Assembly (NCBI GenBank): GCA_003491925.1
Contig: DNAU01000266.1
Location: 33,359 to 44,346 of the forward strand
DNA from: Chloroflexota bacterium
GTDB taxonomy: Bacteria > Chloroflexota > Dormibacteria > Aeolococcales > Aeolococcaceae
Length of the DNA stretch: 10,988 nucleotides
Reading direction: 5' to 3'
The stretch's first letter is position 1. The number at the start of each line of letters is the position of its first letter. Shown here piece after piece: positions 1 to 5,868 of the stretch. The translations under genes and the position numbers were made by a program. The notes under the pieces are model-generated. The model made no database searches, was not told where the DNA came from, and saw nothing but the letters and a program-made list of their open reading frames with translations.

Positions 1-276
1 ACCGACGGCGAGCCGGTGTGGGCCACGGTCCACTTCAAGCCGATCTCGACCCTGCTCTCGCCGCTGCGCTCGGTGGACGCGCGGAGCGGCGAGGAGGTCA
101 ACGCCCACTACGAGCGGAGCGACATCTGCGTGGTCCCGGCCGGCGCGGTCGTCGCCGAGGCGATGCTGGGCTGGGTGATCGCCGCCGCCATGGCGGAGAA
201 GCTGGGCGGTGATTCGATCGCCGAGATGGGCCGCAACCTGGCCGCCTACCGGCGCAGCACCAGGCGGCTCCGGTGA
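1..276 (+). CDS. aroC: Chorismate synthase, C-terminal part (5' end outside window)
   Basis: This is the last 91 residues of chorismate synthase, which converts 5-enolpyruvylshikimate-3-phosphate to chorismate with reduced FMN as the last step of the shikimate pathway. The frame is open from base 1, so the gene begins upstream. The visible part has the family's C-terminal signatures: KPISTL (about residues 13-18 of the fragment), a SVDARSGEE segment, ERSDICVVPAGAVVAEAM, and the closing GGDSIAEMGRNLAAY. Compared with typical members the end looks complete. The TGA stop overlaps the GTG start of the next gene (GTGA, 273-276), which fits translational coupling inside an aro operon. Identification is secure; only the N-terminus and the upstream promoter are missing. 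Confidence 0.95.
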   Translation, partial: TDGEPVWATVHFKPISTLLSPLRSVDARSGEEVNAHYERSDICVVPAGAVVAEAMLGWVIAAAMAEKLGGDSIAEMGRNLAAYRRSTRRLR

Positions 277-1865
277 CCGGCGCGGCGGGAGCGCGGCCGA
301 TCGCGCTGGTCGGTCTTCCCGGGAGCGGCAAGACCACTCTCGGGCGGCGGCTCGCCCACCGCCTCGGCTGGGAGCTGCGCGACACCGACCTGGAGATCGA
401 GCGCCGGACCGGCCGCAGCCCGGCCCAGATCCTCGACGTCGACGGGGAGGACGCCTTCCGGCGGGTGGAGCTGTCCACCCTGACCGAGCTGCTCGACGGC
501 TCCCGCCCGGTGGTGGTCGCCTGTGGCGGAGGCCTCTTCGCGGAGCCCGGCGCCCGCCGGATGCTGCTCGAGACCGCCTGGGTGGTGGCCCTGGACGCGC
601 CCGACTCCACCCTGCTGGAGCGGATCGGCGCCGCGGCCGACCGCCCCCTGCTCCGTGGCGACGTGGCCGCGCGGCTCGCCGAGCTGCGCCGGCGCCGGGA
701 CCGGGCGCACGCCGAGGCCCACCTGCGCATCGACACCGCCGCCACCTCCGCGGAGGTGGCCGAGGCCGCCATCCGCGCCCTCGCGGGTGCCGTGGCGGTG
801 GCCACCGGCACCACCTCCGCCTACCCCGTGGTGGTGGGCGAGGGCGCCGCCGACCACCTGGAGGCGCACCTGCCGGCCGGCTGCCGCCGGGTGGCGGTGG
901 TCACCGACCGGAGCGTCGAGACGCTGGCCCGCCGCCTCCACCAGGTCAACAGCGGCAGCAACATCGTGTACTGTCAGAAGGGCCTGCCCGCCGGGGAGCC
1001 GGTCAAGAGCTGGGCGGCCACCGGCCGTCTGCTCGAGCGCCTGGCCGGGCTGGAGTTGGGACGCCGGGACGCCCTGGTGGCGGTGGGGGGCGGCTCGATC
1101 GGCGACATGGCGGGGTTCGCGGCCGCCACCTACTGCCGCGGCATCGCCTGGGTGGTCGTGCCCACCACCCTGCTGGCCATGGTCGACAGCTCGATCGGGG
1201 GCAAGACCGGCGTCAACCTGAGGGCCGCCAAGAACCTGGCGGGTGCTTTCTGGCAGCCGCGGGCGGTGCTCGCGGACTCGAGCGTCCTCGACACCCTGCC
1301 GGCGCGCGAGCTCGCCTCCGGGCTGGGCGAGGTCGCCAAGTACGCGATGATCGCCGAGGGCGAGCTCCCCGCGCTGCTCGAGCACGGCCTGGAGCGCGCC
1401 CGCCAGGGCGACGTCCGCACCCTGACCGCGATCATCGGGCGCTGCGCGTCCATCAAGGCGGAGGTGGTCGGGCGCGACCCGCGCGAGGGCGGGCTGCGCG
1501 CCGTGCTCAACTACGGCCACACCGTGGCCCACGCCATCGAGGCGGCGGCCGGCTACGGGACCGTGACCCACGGGGAGGCGGTGGCGGTGGGGATGCGCGT
1601 CGCCGGCCGCATCTCGGTCGCGTCAGCCGGGCTGCCGCGCGCCGACCTCGAGTGGCAGGACCGGATCCTCGATCGCATCGGCCTGCAGCCGCTTCCGCCG
1701 GTGGAGCCGGCCGCGGTGCTGAGCCGCCTCGGTCACGACAAGAAGGCGGTCGGCGGCGAGCTCCGCTGGGTCCTGCTCTCCCGGCGCGGAGAGCCGATCC
1801 TGGACCAGCGCGTCCCTGACGGCCTGGTCCGCGAGACTCTCGAGGAGGTGCTGCTGACGTCATGA
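273..1865 (+). CDS. aroKB: Bifunctional shikimate kinase / 3-dehydroquinate synthase (AroK-AroB fusion)
   Basis: A single 530-residue protein joins two shikimate enzymes that catalyse non-consecutive steps. Residues 1 to about 170 are shikimate kinase: Walker A GLPGSGKTT at 14-22, the DTD substrate/Mg motif at 37-39, an RR pair at 63-64 where the shikimate-binding arginine belongs, GGG at 85-87, and a later RPLL in the lid region. From about residue 185 to the end is 3-dehydroquinate synthase: GGGSIGD at 272-278 for NAD binding, PTTLLAMVDSSIGGKTGVN, and the three metal ligands E353, H416 (NYGHT) and H433 (THGEA). The ligand spacing (63 and 17 residues) equals that of E. coli AroB, and HDKK follows near the C-terminus. 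There is no stop or frameshift between the halves, and both look catalytically intact. The GTG start is chosen because it gives a GTGA overlap with aroC and lies just ahead of the Walker A strand. Fusions of this kind are known, for example in Thermotoga. Confidence 0.95.
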   Translation: MTGAAGARPIALVGLPGSGKTTLGRRLAHRLGWELRDTDLEIERRTGRSPAQILDVDGEDAFRRVELSTLTELLDGSRPVVVACGGGLFAEPGARRMLLETAWVVALDAPDSTLLERIGAAADRPLLRGDVAARLAELRRRRDRAHAEAHLRIDTAATSAEVAEAAIRALAGAVAVATGTTSAYPVVVGEGAADHLEAHLPAGCRRVAVVTDRSVETLARRLHQVNSGSNIVYCQKGLPAGEPVKSWAATGRLLERLAGLELGRRDALVAVGGGSIGDMAGFAAATYCRGIAWVVVPTTLLAMVDSSIGGKTGVNLRAAKNLAGAFWQPRAVLADSSVLDTLPARELASGLGEVAKYAMIAEGELPALLEHGLERARQGDVRTLTAIIGRCASIKAEVVGRDPREGGLRAVLNYGHTVAHAIEAAAGYGTVTHGEAVAVGMRVAGRISVASAGLPRADLEWQDRILDRIGLQPLPPVEPAAVLSRLGHDKKAVGGELRWVLLSRRGEPILDQRVPDGLVRETLEEVLLTS

Positions 1866-2317
1866 CCCGGGTGCTCGTTCTCAACGGTCCCAACCTGGCG
1901 AGCCTCGGCCGCCGCGAGCCGGAGATCTACGGGGGCCGCAGCCTGGCCGAGATCGAAGCCGATCTCCGCGAGCGGTCGGTGGCCCTCGGCGTCGACCTCC
2001 GCGTCGAGCAGCGCAACGGTGAGGGTGACCTGATCGACCTCATCGAGGCCGAGACCGGCCGGTCCGACGCCGTGGTGATCAACCCGGGCGCCTTCAGCCA
2101 CACCAGCGTGGCCCTCCTGGACGCGCTGCGGGCCTATCCGGGGGTGGTCGTCGAGGTCCACCTGAGCAACACCTTCCGGCGGGAGACGTACCGCCGGGTG
2201 ATGCTGACCGCCGAGGCCGCCGACGCGGTGATCCTGGGGCTCGGAGCCTCCGGTTATGCGATCGCCCTCGAGGCGGCGACCCGGATGGTGCGCGAGAGGG
2301 GAGAATTGCCCCGATGA
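1862..2317 (+). CDS. aroQ: Type II 3-dehydroquinate dehydratase
   Basis: This cytosolic 151-residue protein dehydrates 3-dehydroquinate to 3-dehydroshikimate, the step after AroB. The length is usual for the dodecameric type II family. Visible features are NGPNL at 8-12, the flexible lid arginines R17-R18, the catalytic tyrosine Y23 in the EPEIYG stretch, NPGAFSHTSVAL with the active-site histidine, and EVHLSN with the second conserved histidine. The segment after EVHLSN (TFRRETYRR) and the NLASLG in place of the common NLNLLG are somewhat divergent, but no catalytic residue seems lost. Its ATG overlaps the aroKB stop (ATGA), with a purine-rich GAGGAGG at 1842-1848 upstream inside aroKB. Its own stop overlaps efp in the same way. 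It therefore belongs to the same transcription unit as aroC and aroKB. Confidence 0.95.
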   Translation: MTRVLVLNGPNLASLGRREPEIYGGRSLAEIEADLRERSVALGVDLRVEQRNGEGDLIDLIEAETGRSDAVVINPGAFSHTSVALLDALRAYPGVVVEVHLSNTFRRETYRRVMLTAEAADAVILGLGASGYAIALEAATRMVRERGELPR

Positions 2318-2871
2318 TCAACGCAGGAGACCTCCGACCTGGAGCCACGGTCGAGCGGGGCGGGCAGCTGCTCCAGGTCCTCGACTTCGCCCACATCAAG
2401 CTCGGCCGCGGCACCGCGGTGGTCCGCACCAAGCTCAAGAACCTGACCACCGGAGCCGTCACCGAGGAGACCTTCCGGCCCGAGGAGAAGTTCGGCCGGG
2501 CCCGGATCGAGCGCAGCGAGGCGCAGTACCTCTACCGCGACGGCGACGCCTTCGTGGTGATGGACACCCAGACCTACGATCAGACCCCGCTCAGCGCCGA
2601 GCAGATCGGCGACGGGGTGCGCTGGCTCAAGGAGAACGACACCCTGACCCTGCTCACCCACGACGACCGCATCCTCGGCGTGGAGCTGCCGATCGCGGTC
2701 GAGCTGGAGGTGACCGAGACCGATCCCGGCTTCCGCGGCGACACCGCCAACGCCGGGACCAAGCCGGCCACCGTCGAGACGGGTGCGACCGTCGACGTGC
2801 CGCTCTTCGTCAACCCCGGCGACCGGATCCGGATCGACACCCGGAACGGGCGCTACCTGGAACGGGCGTGA
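2314..2871 (+). CDS. efp: Translation elongation factor P
   Basis: EF-P binds between the P and E sites of the ribosome and relieves stalling at polyproline stretches. The 185-residue length and three-domain layout are typical: an N-terminal KOW-like domain (1 to about 65) and two OB domains, ending in the conserved NPGDRIRIDTRNGRYLERA. VRTKLKNLTTG follows the tip loop, and FRGDTANAGTKPATVETGA marks domain III. The tip loop reads K29-L30-G31-R32-G33, so arginine occupies the position that is lysine in E. coli-type factors, and the usual proline at 30 is leucine. R32 factors of Pseudomonas and Neisseria are rhamnosylated by EarP; no such enzyme is in this window, so modification is unknown. 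The ATG overlaps the aroQ stop (ATGA) and has a good Shine-Dalgarno candidate, GGGGAG, at 2298-2303. aroQ next to efp is a common arrangement in Gram-positive lineages. Confidence 0.96.
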   Translation: MINAGDLRPGATVERGGQLLQVLDFAHIKLGRGTAVVRTKLKNLTTGAVTEETFRPEEKFGRARIERSEAQYLYRDGDAFVVMDTQTYDQTPLSAEQIGDGVRWLKENDTLTLLTHDDRILGVELPIAVELEVTETDPGFRGDTANAGTKPATVETGATVDVPLFVNPGDRIRIDTRNGRYLERA

Positions 2872-3260
2872 TGGACGGATCGGTCGAACCCGCGCCCGAC
2901 GGGGGCCATGCCGGGGCCCGCCGGCCGCTCGGCGTCACCCGGGTCACCAACGAGGTGGTGGCCTGGATCGCGGTCCTCACCGCGCTCCAGGTGCCCGGCG
3001 TCCACGCCATGTACCAGGCCGCCGGGCAGTCGCTGGAGCGGATCCTGCGGCGCTCCCACGCCCATCGCGGCGCCCGGGTGGAGCTCCGCGGCGGCACCAC
3101 CCTGGACGTCGACCTCTGGGTCGTGATGCTCGCCGGCAACTCGGTCCCCAAGGTGGGAGCCGAGGTGCAGCAGCGGGTCGCCGACGCCGTCGAGCGGATG
3201 CTCGGCCTCGAGGTCGGCAACATCAACGTCCACGTCAGCGAGGTGGTCTTCGCCCCATGA
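2871..3260 (+). CDS. Asp23/Gls24 family protein
   Basis: This 129-residue protein matches the Asp23/Gls24 (DUF322) family. After a variable, proline- and glycine-rich N-terminus (1 to about 20) comes the typical VTNEVVAWIAVLTALQVPGVHAMY helix-loop. A basic stretch follows (about 52-68), then the strand and helix pattern LDVDLWVVMLAGNSVPKVGAEVQQRVADAVERMLGLEVGNINVHVSEV. Family members in Bacillota are alkaline-shock or envelope-associated proteins, or regulate acetyl-CoA carboxylase (the YqhY type); the biochemical role here is unknown. No signal peptide or membrane segment is visible. The start is chosen from the TGATG overlap with the efp stop; upstream in-frame starts would run back deep into efp. 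A place between efp and nusB mirrors the yqhY-nusB pair of Bacillus, which supports the family call. accB and accC, which usually precede it there, are absent. Confidence 0.87.
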   Translation: MDGSVEPAPDGGHAGARRPLGVTRVTNEVVAWIAVLTALQVPGVHAMYQAAGQSLERILRRSHAHRGARVELRGGTTLDVDLWVVMLAGNSVPKVGAEVQQRVADAVERMLGLEVGNINVHVSEVVFAP

Positions 3261-3673
3261 GCCGTCCCGCGGGGAGACGGCGGCGGGGACGCGAGCTCGC
3301 CCTGCGGGTCCTCTTCGAGCTGGAGGGGACCGCCAAGGACCCGCGCTCGACGCTCGCCTACCAGGCCACCGAGATGGGTGTGCCCGCCGACGCGGTCGCC
3401 TTCGCGGGGAGACTGGTGGAGGGGACGCTCGAGCATGTGGCCCGGATCGACACCGCCATCGGCGAGGCGAGCGACAACTGGGACCTCGTCGACTTCGGCA
3501 AGGTGGAGCGGGCGGTGCTCCGGCTGGGCACCTTCGAGGTGCTGTTCGAGCCCGGGACGCCGATCGCGGTGAGCATCGACGAGTCCCTGGAGCTGACCCG
3601 GGTCTACGCCGGCGACGAGGCGGTGCCGCTCGTCAACGGCGTGCTCGGCCGGATCGCCCGCGAGCGGGTGTGA
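3257..3673 (+). CDS. nusB: Transcription antitermination factor NusB
   Basis: NusB pairs with NusE (ribosomal protein S10) on boxA RNA to support antitermination of rRNA operons and ribosome assembly. The 138-residue protein is of normal length and all-helical. It has the N-terminal arginine-rich RRRGRELALRVLFELEG that contacts boxA RNA, NWDLVDFGKVERAVLRLGTFEVLF in the middle, and the diagnostic C-terminal PIAVSIDESLELTRVYAGDEAVPLVNGVLGRIARE. The ATG overlaps the Asp23-gene stop (ATGA), giving the last link of the coupled run from aroC. The stop TGA (3671-3673) overlaps the first bases of the terminal repeat of the downstream element, so the element may supply part of the stop. The C-terminus nevertheless looks close to full length. 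Confidence 0.95.
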   Translation: MSRPAGRRRRGRELALRVLFELEGTAKDPRSTLAYQATEMGVPADAVAFAGRLVEGTLEHVARIDTAIGEASDNWDLVDFGKVERAVLRLGTFEVLFEPGTPIAVSIDESLELTRVYAGDEAVPLVNGVLGRIARERV

Positions 3674-3850
3674 CCTGGATCGGTGGGTAGCGCGAAGCAG
3701 ACCGCCTGCCAGGCGAGATCAGCCCCAGGCGCCGACGAGCACCGCAGGGAGTGCACCCGGAGGGTGCATGACCGAAGGAGCGCAGGAGGCAACGCCGGAA
3801 TGGTCCGGCTGGTGGGATGAGATGCGAGTGGCTACTCACCGATCCAGGTC
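3672..3850 (+). repeat. 179-bp intergenic element with 20-bp terminal inverted repeats and internal hairpins
   Basis: The ends GACCTGGATCGGTGGGTAGC (3672-3691) and, on the other strand, the complement of 3831-3850 match at 19 of 20 positions. Between them lie three short perfect hairpins: CGCCT/AGGCG at 3703-3715, TGCACCC/GGGTGCA with a GGA loop at 3752-3768, and GCCGGA/TCCGGC with a four-base loop at 3794-3809. Folded as RNA or single-stranded DNA this would be one long closing stem with three branches. No coding frame with recognisable content is present and no transposase is seen. A convincing target-site duplication is not visible. It could be a MITE-like non-autonomous element, a palindromic intergenic repeat, or a structured RNA. 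A related copy of the left end follows recN, so it belongs to a family. Confidence 0.75.
3752..3768 (+). other. Perfect 7-bp hairpin inside the intergenic element
   Basis: TGCACCC, loop GGA, GGGTGCA. It lies 79 bases past the nusB stop and has no T-run on either side, so it does not qualify as an intrinsic terminator by the usual rule. It may still slow polymerase or act as part of the element's fold. A GCAC...GTGC hairpin with similar flanks sits in the xseB-tlyA gap on the opposite strand (5787-5800). Confidence 0.5.
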
Positions 3851-3883
3851 TGGGCGCCGGGGCGGCGGGGTTTTGAGCGATCA

Positions 3884-3889
3884 TATGTT
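3884..3889 (+). promoter_or_regulatory. Candidate -10 box (TATGTT) for leaderless transcription into xseA
   Basis: TATGTT fits the TANNNT -10 pattern and stands out as an AT-rich island in very GC-rich DNA. An ATG begins at 3896, six bases after the box, which is about where transcription would start, so the mRNA could begin with AUG. No good -35 hexamer is visible at 17-18 bases upstream. The box lies just outside the inverted-repeat element. The call is inference from spacing and composition only. Confidence 0.4.
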
Positions 3890-3895
3890 CGCCCC

Positions 3896-3961
3896 ATGAA
3901 CCGCCCACCCTCTCCCCGGCGCGACCCGCTGAGCGCGGCATCGCAGGCGGTCCGCCGATGA
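3896..3961 (+). CDS. Possible 21-residue leader ORF overlapping xseA
   Basis: An ATG six bases after the candidate -10 box opens a 21-codon frame (begins MNRPPSPRRD, ends AVRR). Its TGA (3959-3961) overlaps the xseA ATG (3958-3960) as ATGA. If transcription starts at or near 3896, this short ORF would be translated first on a leaderless mRNA and would deliver ribosomes to the xseA start by termination-reinitiation, the same coupling used across the window. The peptide is rich in proline and arginine and resembles nothing I recognise. It could equally be a chance frame in an untranslated leader; the exact four-base overlap is the main argument for it. Confidence 0.35.
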   Translation: MNRPPSPRRDPLSAASQAVRR

Positions 3962-5355
3962 GCCTGCGCCGGGCGCTGACCGTGGCCGAGCTGACCGCGC
4001 TCATCCGCGGCGTCATCTCGCGCAGCCCTGACCTGGAGGACGTCCTGGTCGAGGGTGAGATCAGCAACATCTCGATGCCCGCCTCCGGGCATCTCTACTT
4101 CACGCTCAAGGACGCCGGCGCCTCGCTGAGCTGCGTGATCTGGCGGTCGCAGCGGGCCGAGATCCCCTTCCGGCCCGACAACGGGATGACCGTCATCGTC
4201 CACGGCCGGATCGAGGTCTACGACGCCCAGGGGCGCTACCAGCTCTACGCGGACCGCATGGAACCCTCGGGGATCGGGGCCCTGGCCCTGGCGGTGGAGC
4301 AGCGCCGTCGGGCGCTCGCGGCCGAGGGCCTCTTCGACGAGGCCCGCAAGCGGCCGCTGCCCCTGCTGCCCCGAAGGGTGGTGGTGGTGACCTCGCGCAG
4401 CGGGGCGGCGCTCCGCGATGTGCTGACGGTGATGCGGCGGCGCGCCCCCAGCGTGGACCTGGTGCTCTCCCCCGCGACCGTGCAGGGCGACGGTGCGGTG
4501 GAGACCGTGGTCCTGGCCCTGGAGCGGGCTCAGGGGGTGCGCGGGGCGGAGGTGGTGCTGCTGGTCCGCGGCGGCGGTTCGCTCGAGGACCTGATGGCGT
4601 TCAACGACGAGCGGCTGGCGCGGGCCATCCGGGGGGGCCGGCTGCCCGTGGTATCCGGGGTCGGCCACGAGACCGACACCACCATCGCCGACCTCGCCGC
4701 CGACCGGCGCGCGCCGACCCCCTCCGCGGCCGCCGAGCTGGTGGTCCCCGACTGCCGCCGCCTGGCCGCCGAGCTCGGGGTCCGGCGAGCCCACCTCGGC
4801 GCGGCGGCGCGCCAGGAGATCGGGGTCAAGCGTGGCTCCCTCGAGCGCCAGCGCCTGCGCCTCGAGAACGCCTCGCCGATCCGCCGGCTGCCCAGCCACC
4901 GCCAGGAGCTGGACCTGCGCGCCGAGCGGCTGCGGTCCGGACTGCTGGCGGCCCTCACCGCCAAGCGCCGCCGCCTCGACGCCGCGATCACCCAGCTCCG
5001 GGTCGCCTCGCCGCGCCAGCGAGTGGCGGTCGAGCGCCAGCGGCTCGACGGCGATGTGCGGCGGCTCTCGCGCCTGGTCGCGGCAGCCCTGGCCCAGCGC
5101 CGCCAGCAGGTGGGAGCCCGCCGCGATCAGCTCGAGGCGCTGTCGCCGCTGAGGGTGCTGGAGCGCGGCTATTCGATCACCATGGACGGCGCGAGCGGAG
5201 CGGTGCTCACCGACTCGGGCACGGTCAGACCCGGCGGCCGGCTGCGCACCCGGTTGGCGCGGGGCGTGGTGGTCAGCACCGTCGACGCCCAGGGCTCGAC
5301 AGACGCCGACGAACGGATGTACGATACCGGCCACGACACTGCGGAGAGACGATGA
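3958..5355 (+). CDS. xseA: Exodeoxyribonuclease VII large subunit
   Basis: XseA is the catalytic subunit of exonuclease VII, a metal-independent nuclease that degrades single-stranded DNA from both ends. The 465-residue protein shows the N-terminal OB-fold (LTVAELTALI, VEGEISNISMPASGHLYFTLKD, about 8-105) and the catalytic domain with D154 (LRDVL), R204 in RGGGSLEDLMAFN, and H237 and D240 in GVGHETDTTIADLAADRRAPTPSAAAEL. These match the known catalytic positions in the Thermotoga enzyme almost number for number. A long arginine-rich coiled-coil follows (about 260-395), and the C-terminal barrel segment LSPLRVLERGYSITMDG binds the small subunits. The ATG is chosen because it abuts the OB-fold and overlaps the short leader ORF; AGGCGG at 3945-3950 is a weak Shine-Dalgarno. 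It overlaps xseB by ATGA. The usual folD neighbour between nusB and xseA is missing. Confidence 0.96.
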   Translation: MSLRRALTVAELTALIRGVISRSPDLEDVLVEGEISNISMPASGHLYFTLKDAGASLSCVIWRSQRAEIPFRPDNGMTVIVHGRIEVYDAQGRYQLYADRMEPSGIGALALAVEQRRRALAAEGLFDEARKRPLPLLPRRVVVVTSRSGAALRDVLTVMRRRAPSVDLVLSPATVQGDGAVETVVLALERAQGVRGAEVVLLVRGGGSLEDLMAFNDERLARAIRGGRLPVVSGVGHETDTTIADLAADRRAPTPSAAAELVVPDCRRLAAELGVRRAHLGAAARQEIGVKRGSLERQRLRLENASPIRRLPSHRQELDLRAERLRSGLLAALTAKRRRLDAAITQLRVASPRQRVAVERQRLDGDVRRLSRLVAAALAQRRQQVGARRDQLEALSPLRVLERGYSITMDGASGAVLTDSGTVRPGGRLRTRLARGVVVSTVDAQGSTDADERMYDTGHDTAERR

Positions 5356-5732
5356 GAGGCGACGACAGCGCGGCTCCCGCCGGAACGGGGACGGGGAGCG
5401 ACGACATCGACAGCCTGAGCTACGAGCGCGCGCTCGCCGAGCTGGACCAGATCATCGAGCGGCTGGAGAGGGGAGCCGTGGCCCTCGACGAGGCGATCGC
5501 CGCCTACGAGCGTGGCGCCCGGCTGGCCCAGCACTGCGGCGGCCTGCTCGACCGCACCGAGCAGAAGATCAGCCAGCTGGTGGTCGGAGCCGGCGGGCGC
5601 GTCGCCGAGAAGCCTCTGGAGCCCGGGCGTGAGACCGCCGACCTGCCCGTCGCCCCTCCCGGGGCGCCGCTGGTCCCGGTCCCGGGGCACCTGCGCGAGC
5701 TGGACATCGACCCCGACGAGATCCCCTTCTGA
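5352..5732 (+). CDS. xseB: Exodeoxyribonuclease VII small subunit with SSB-like C-terminal tail
   Basis: XseB subunits line the coiled-coil of XseA and are needed for exonuclease VII activity. The core (about residues 20-76) has the family pattern SYERALAELDQIIERLERGAVALDEAIAAYERGARLAQHC, two helices joined by a short turn, then LDRTEQKISQLV. At 126 residues it is longer than the common 70-85. There is a glycine/threonine-rich N-terminus of about 20 residues and a proline-rich, probably disordered C-terminal tail from about residue 80. The tail ends ELDIDPDEIPF (116-126), strongly resembling the acidic tip of single-stranded DNA-binding protein (E. coli DFDDDIPF), the docking site for many repair enzymes. 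Function of the tail here is inference. The ATG overlaps the xseA stop (ATGA), with GGAGAG just upstream. Confidence 0.93.
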   Translation: MRGDDSAAPAGTGTGSDDIDSLSYERALAELDQIIERLERGAVALDEAIAAYERGARLAQHCGGLLDRTEQKISQLVVGAGGRVAEKPLEPGRETADLPVAPPGAPLVPVPGHLRELDIDPDEIPF

Positions 5733-5850
5733 TGGCGTCGCCCATCTCCGTCCGGCTCGGCGTCGGCTCCGCTGCTCGGAGGGTCACGCACGTCAGTGCG
5801 CTCCCTTCCTCCTCTGCTCGCCTCCTTGATCCGAACGGTCTGGGCGCCGC
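5733..5850 (-). repeat. Diverged, inverted relative of the intergenic element in the xseB-tlyA gap
   Basis: The 136-base gap after xseB has no gene. Read on the minus strand it holds GGGAGCGCAC, a short loop, GTGCGTGACC, then a segment ending GACGCCG. This aligns without gaps to plus-strand 3765-3798 of the nusB-xseA element at 24 of 34 positions, with a GCAC/GTGC hairpin at the same place in both (here 5787-5800). A second hairpin, CTCCG/CGGAG, lies at 5767-5781. Near its far end GATCCGAACGGTC (5828-5840) resembles the GATCCAGGTC terminus of the other element, and GGTCTGGGCGCCG (5837-5849) is identical to 3847-3859. Homology is likely but weaker than for the copy after recN; the exact limits are uncertain. 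No terminator or convincing promoter for tlyA was seen. Confidence 0.5.
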
Positions 5851-5868
5851 CACCCGGGGCCTGCGGCC

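Noticed and set aside
246..1571. Long minus-strand frame and a long plus-strand frame in another phase over aroKB
   Set aside because: Both overlap a protein with complete AroK and AroB catalytic residues, and their own products are low-complexity.
3633..3735. Similar short minus-strand peptides encoded by the two repeat copies (next to nusB and next to recN)
   Set aside because: The peptide resemblance follows automatically from 88% nucleotide identity without gaps. There is no start, ribosome site or third-position bias supporting a gene.
3752..3768. Intrinsic terminator for the aroC-nusB operon
   Set aside because: The stem is good but no T-run follows in either direction. It is better explained as part of the repeated element.
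3662..3860. Target-site duplication flanking the 179-bp element
   Set aside because: The bases on either side of the inverted repeats do not match beyond chance, so transposition is not demonstrated.
3832..5334. A 500-codon open frame on the minus strand opposite xseA, with its C-terminal end in the repeat
   Set aside because: The plus strand has the full set of XseA motifs. The antisense product is rich in R, G, P, A and H with no recognisable domain, as expected from the complement of a very GC-rich gene.
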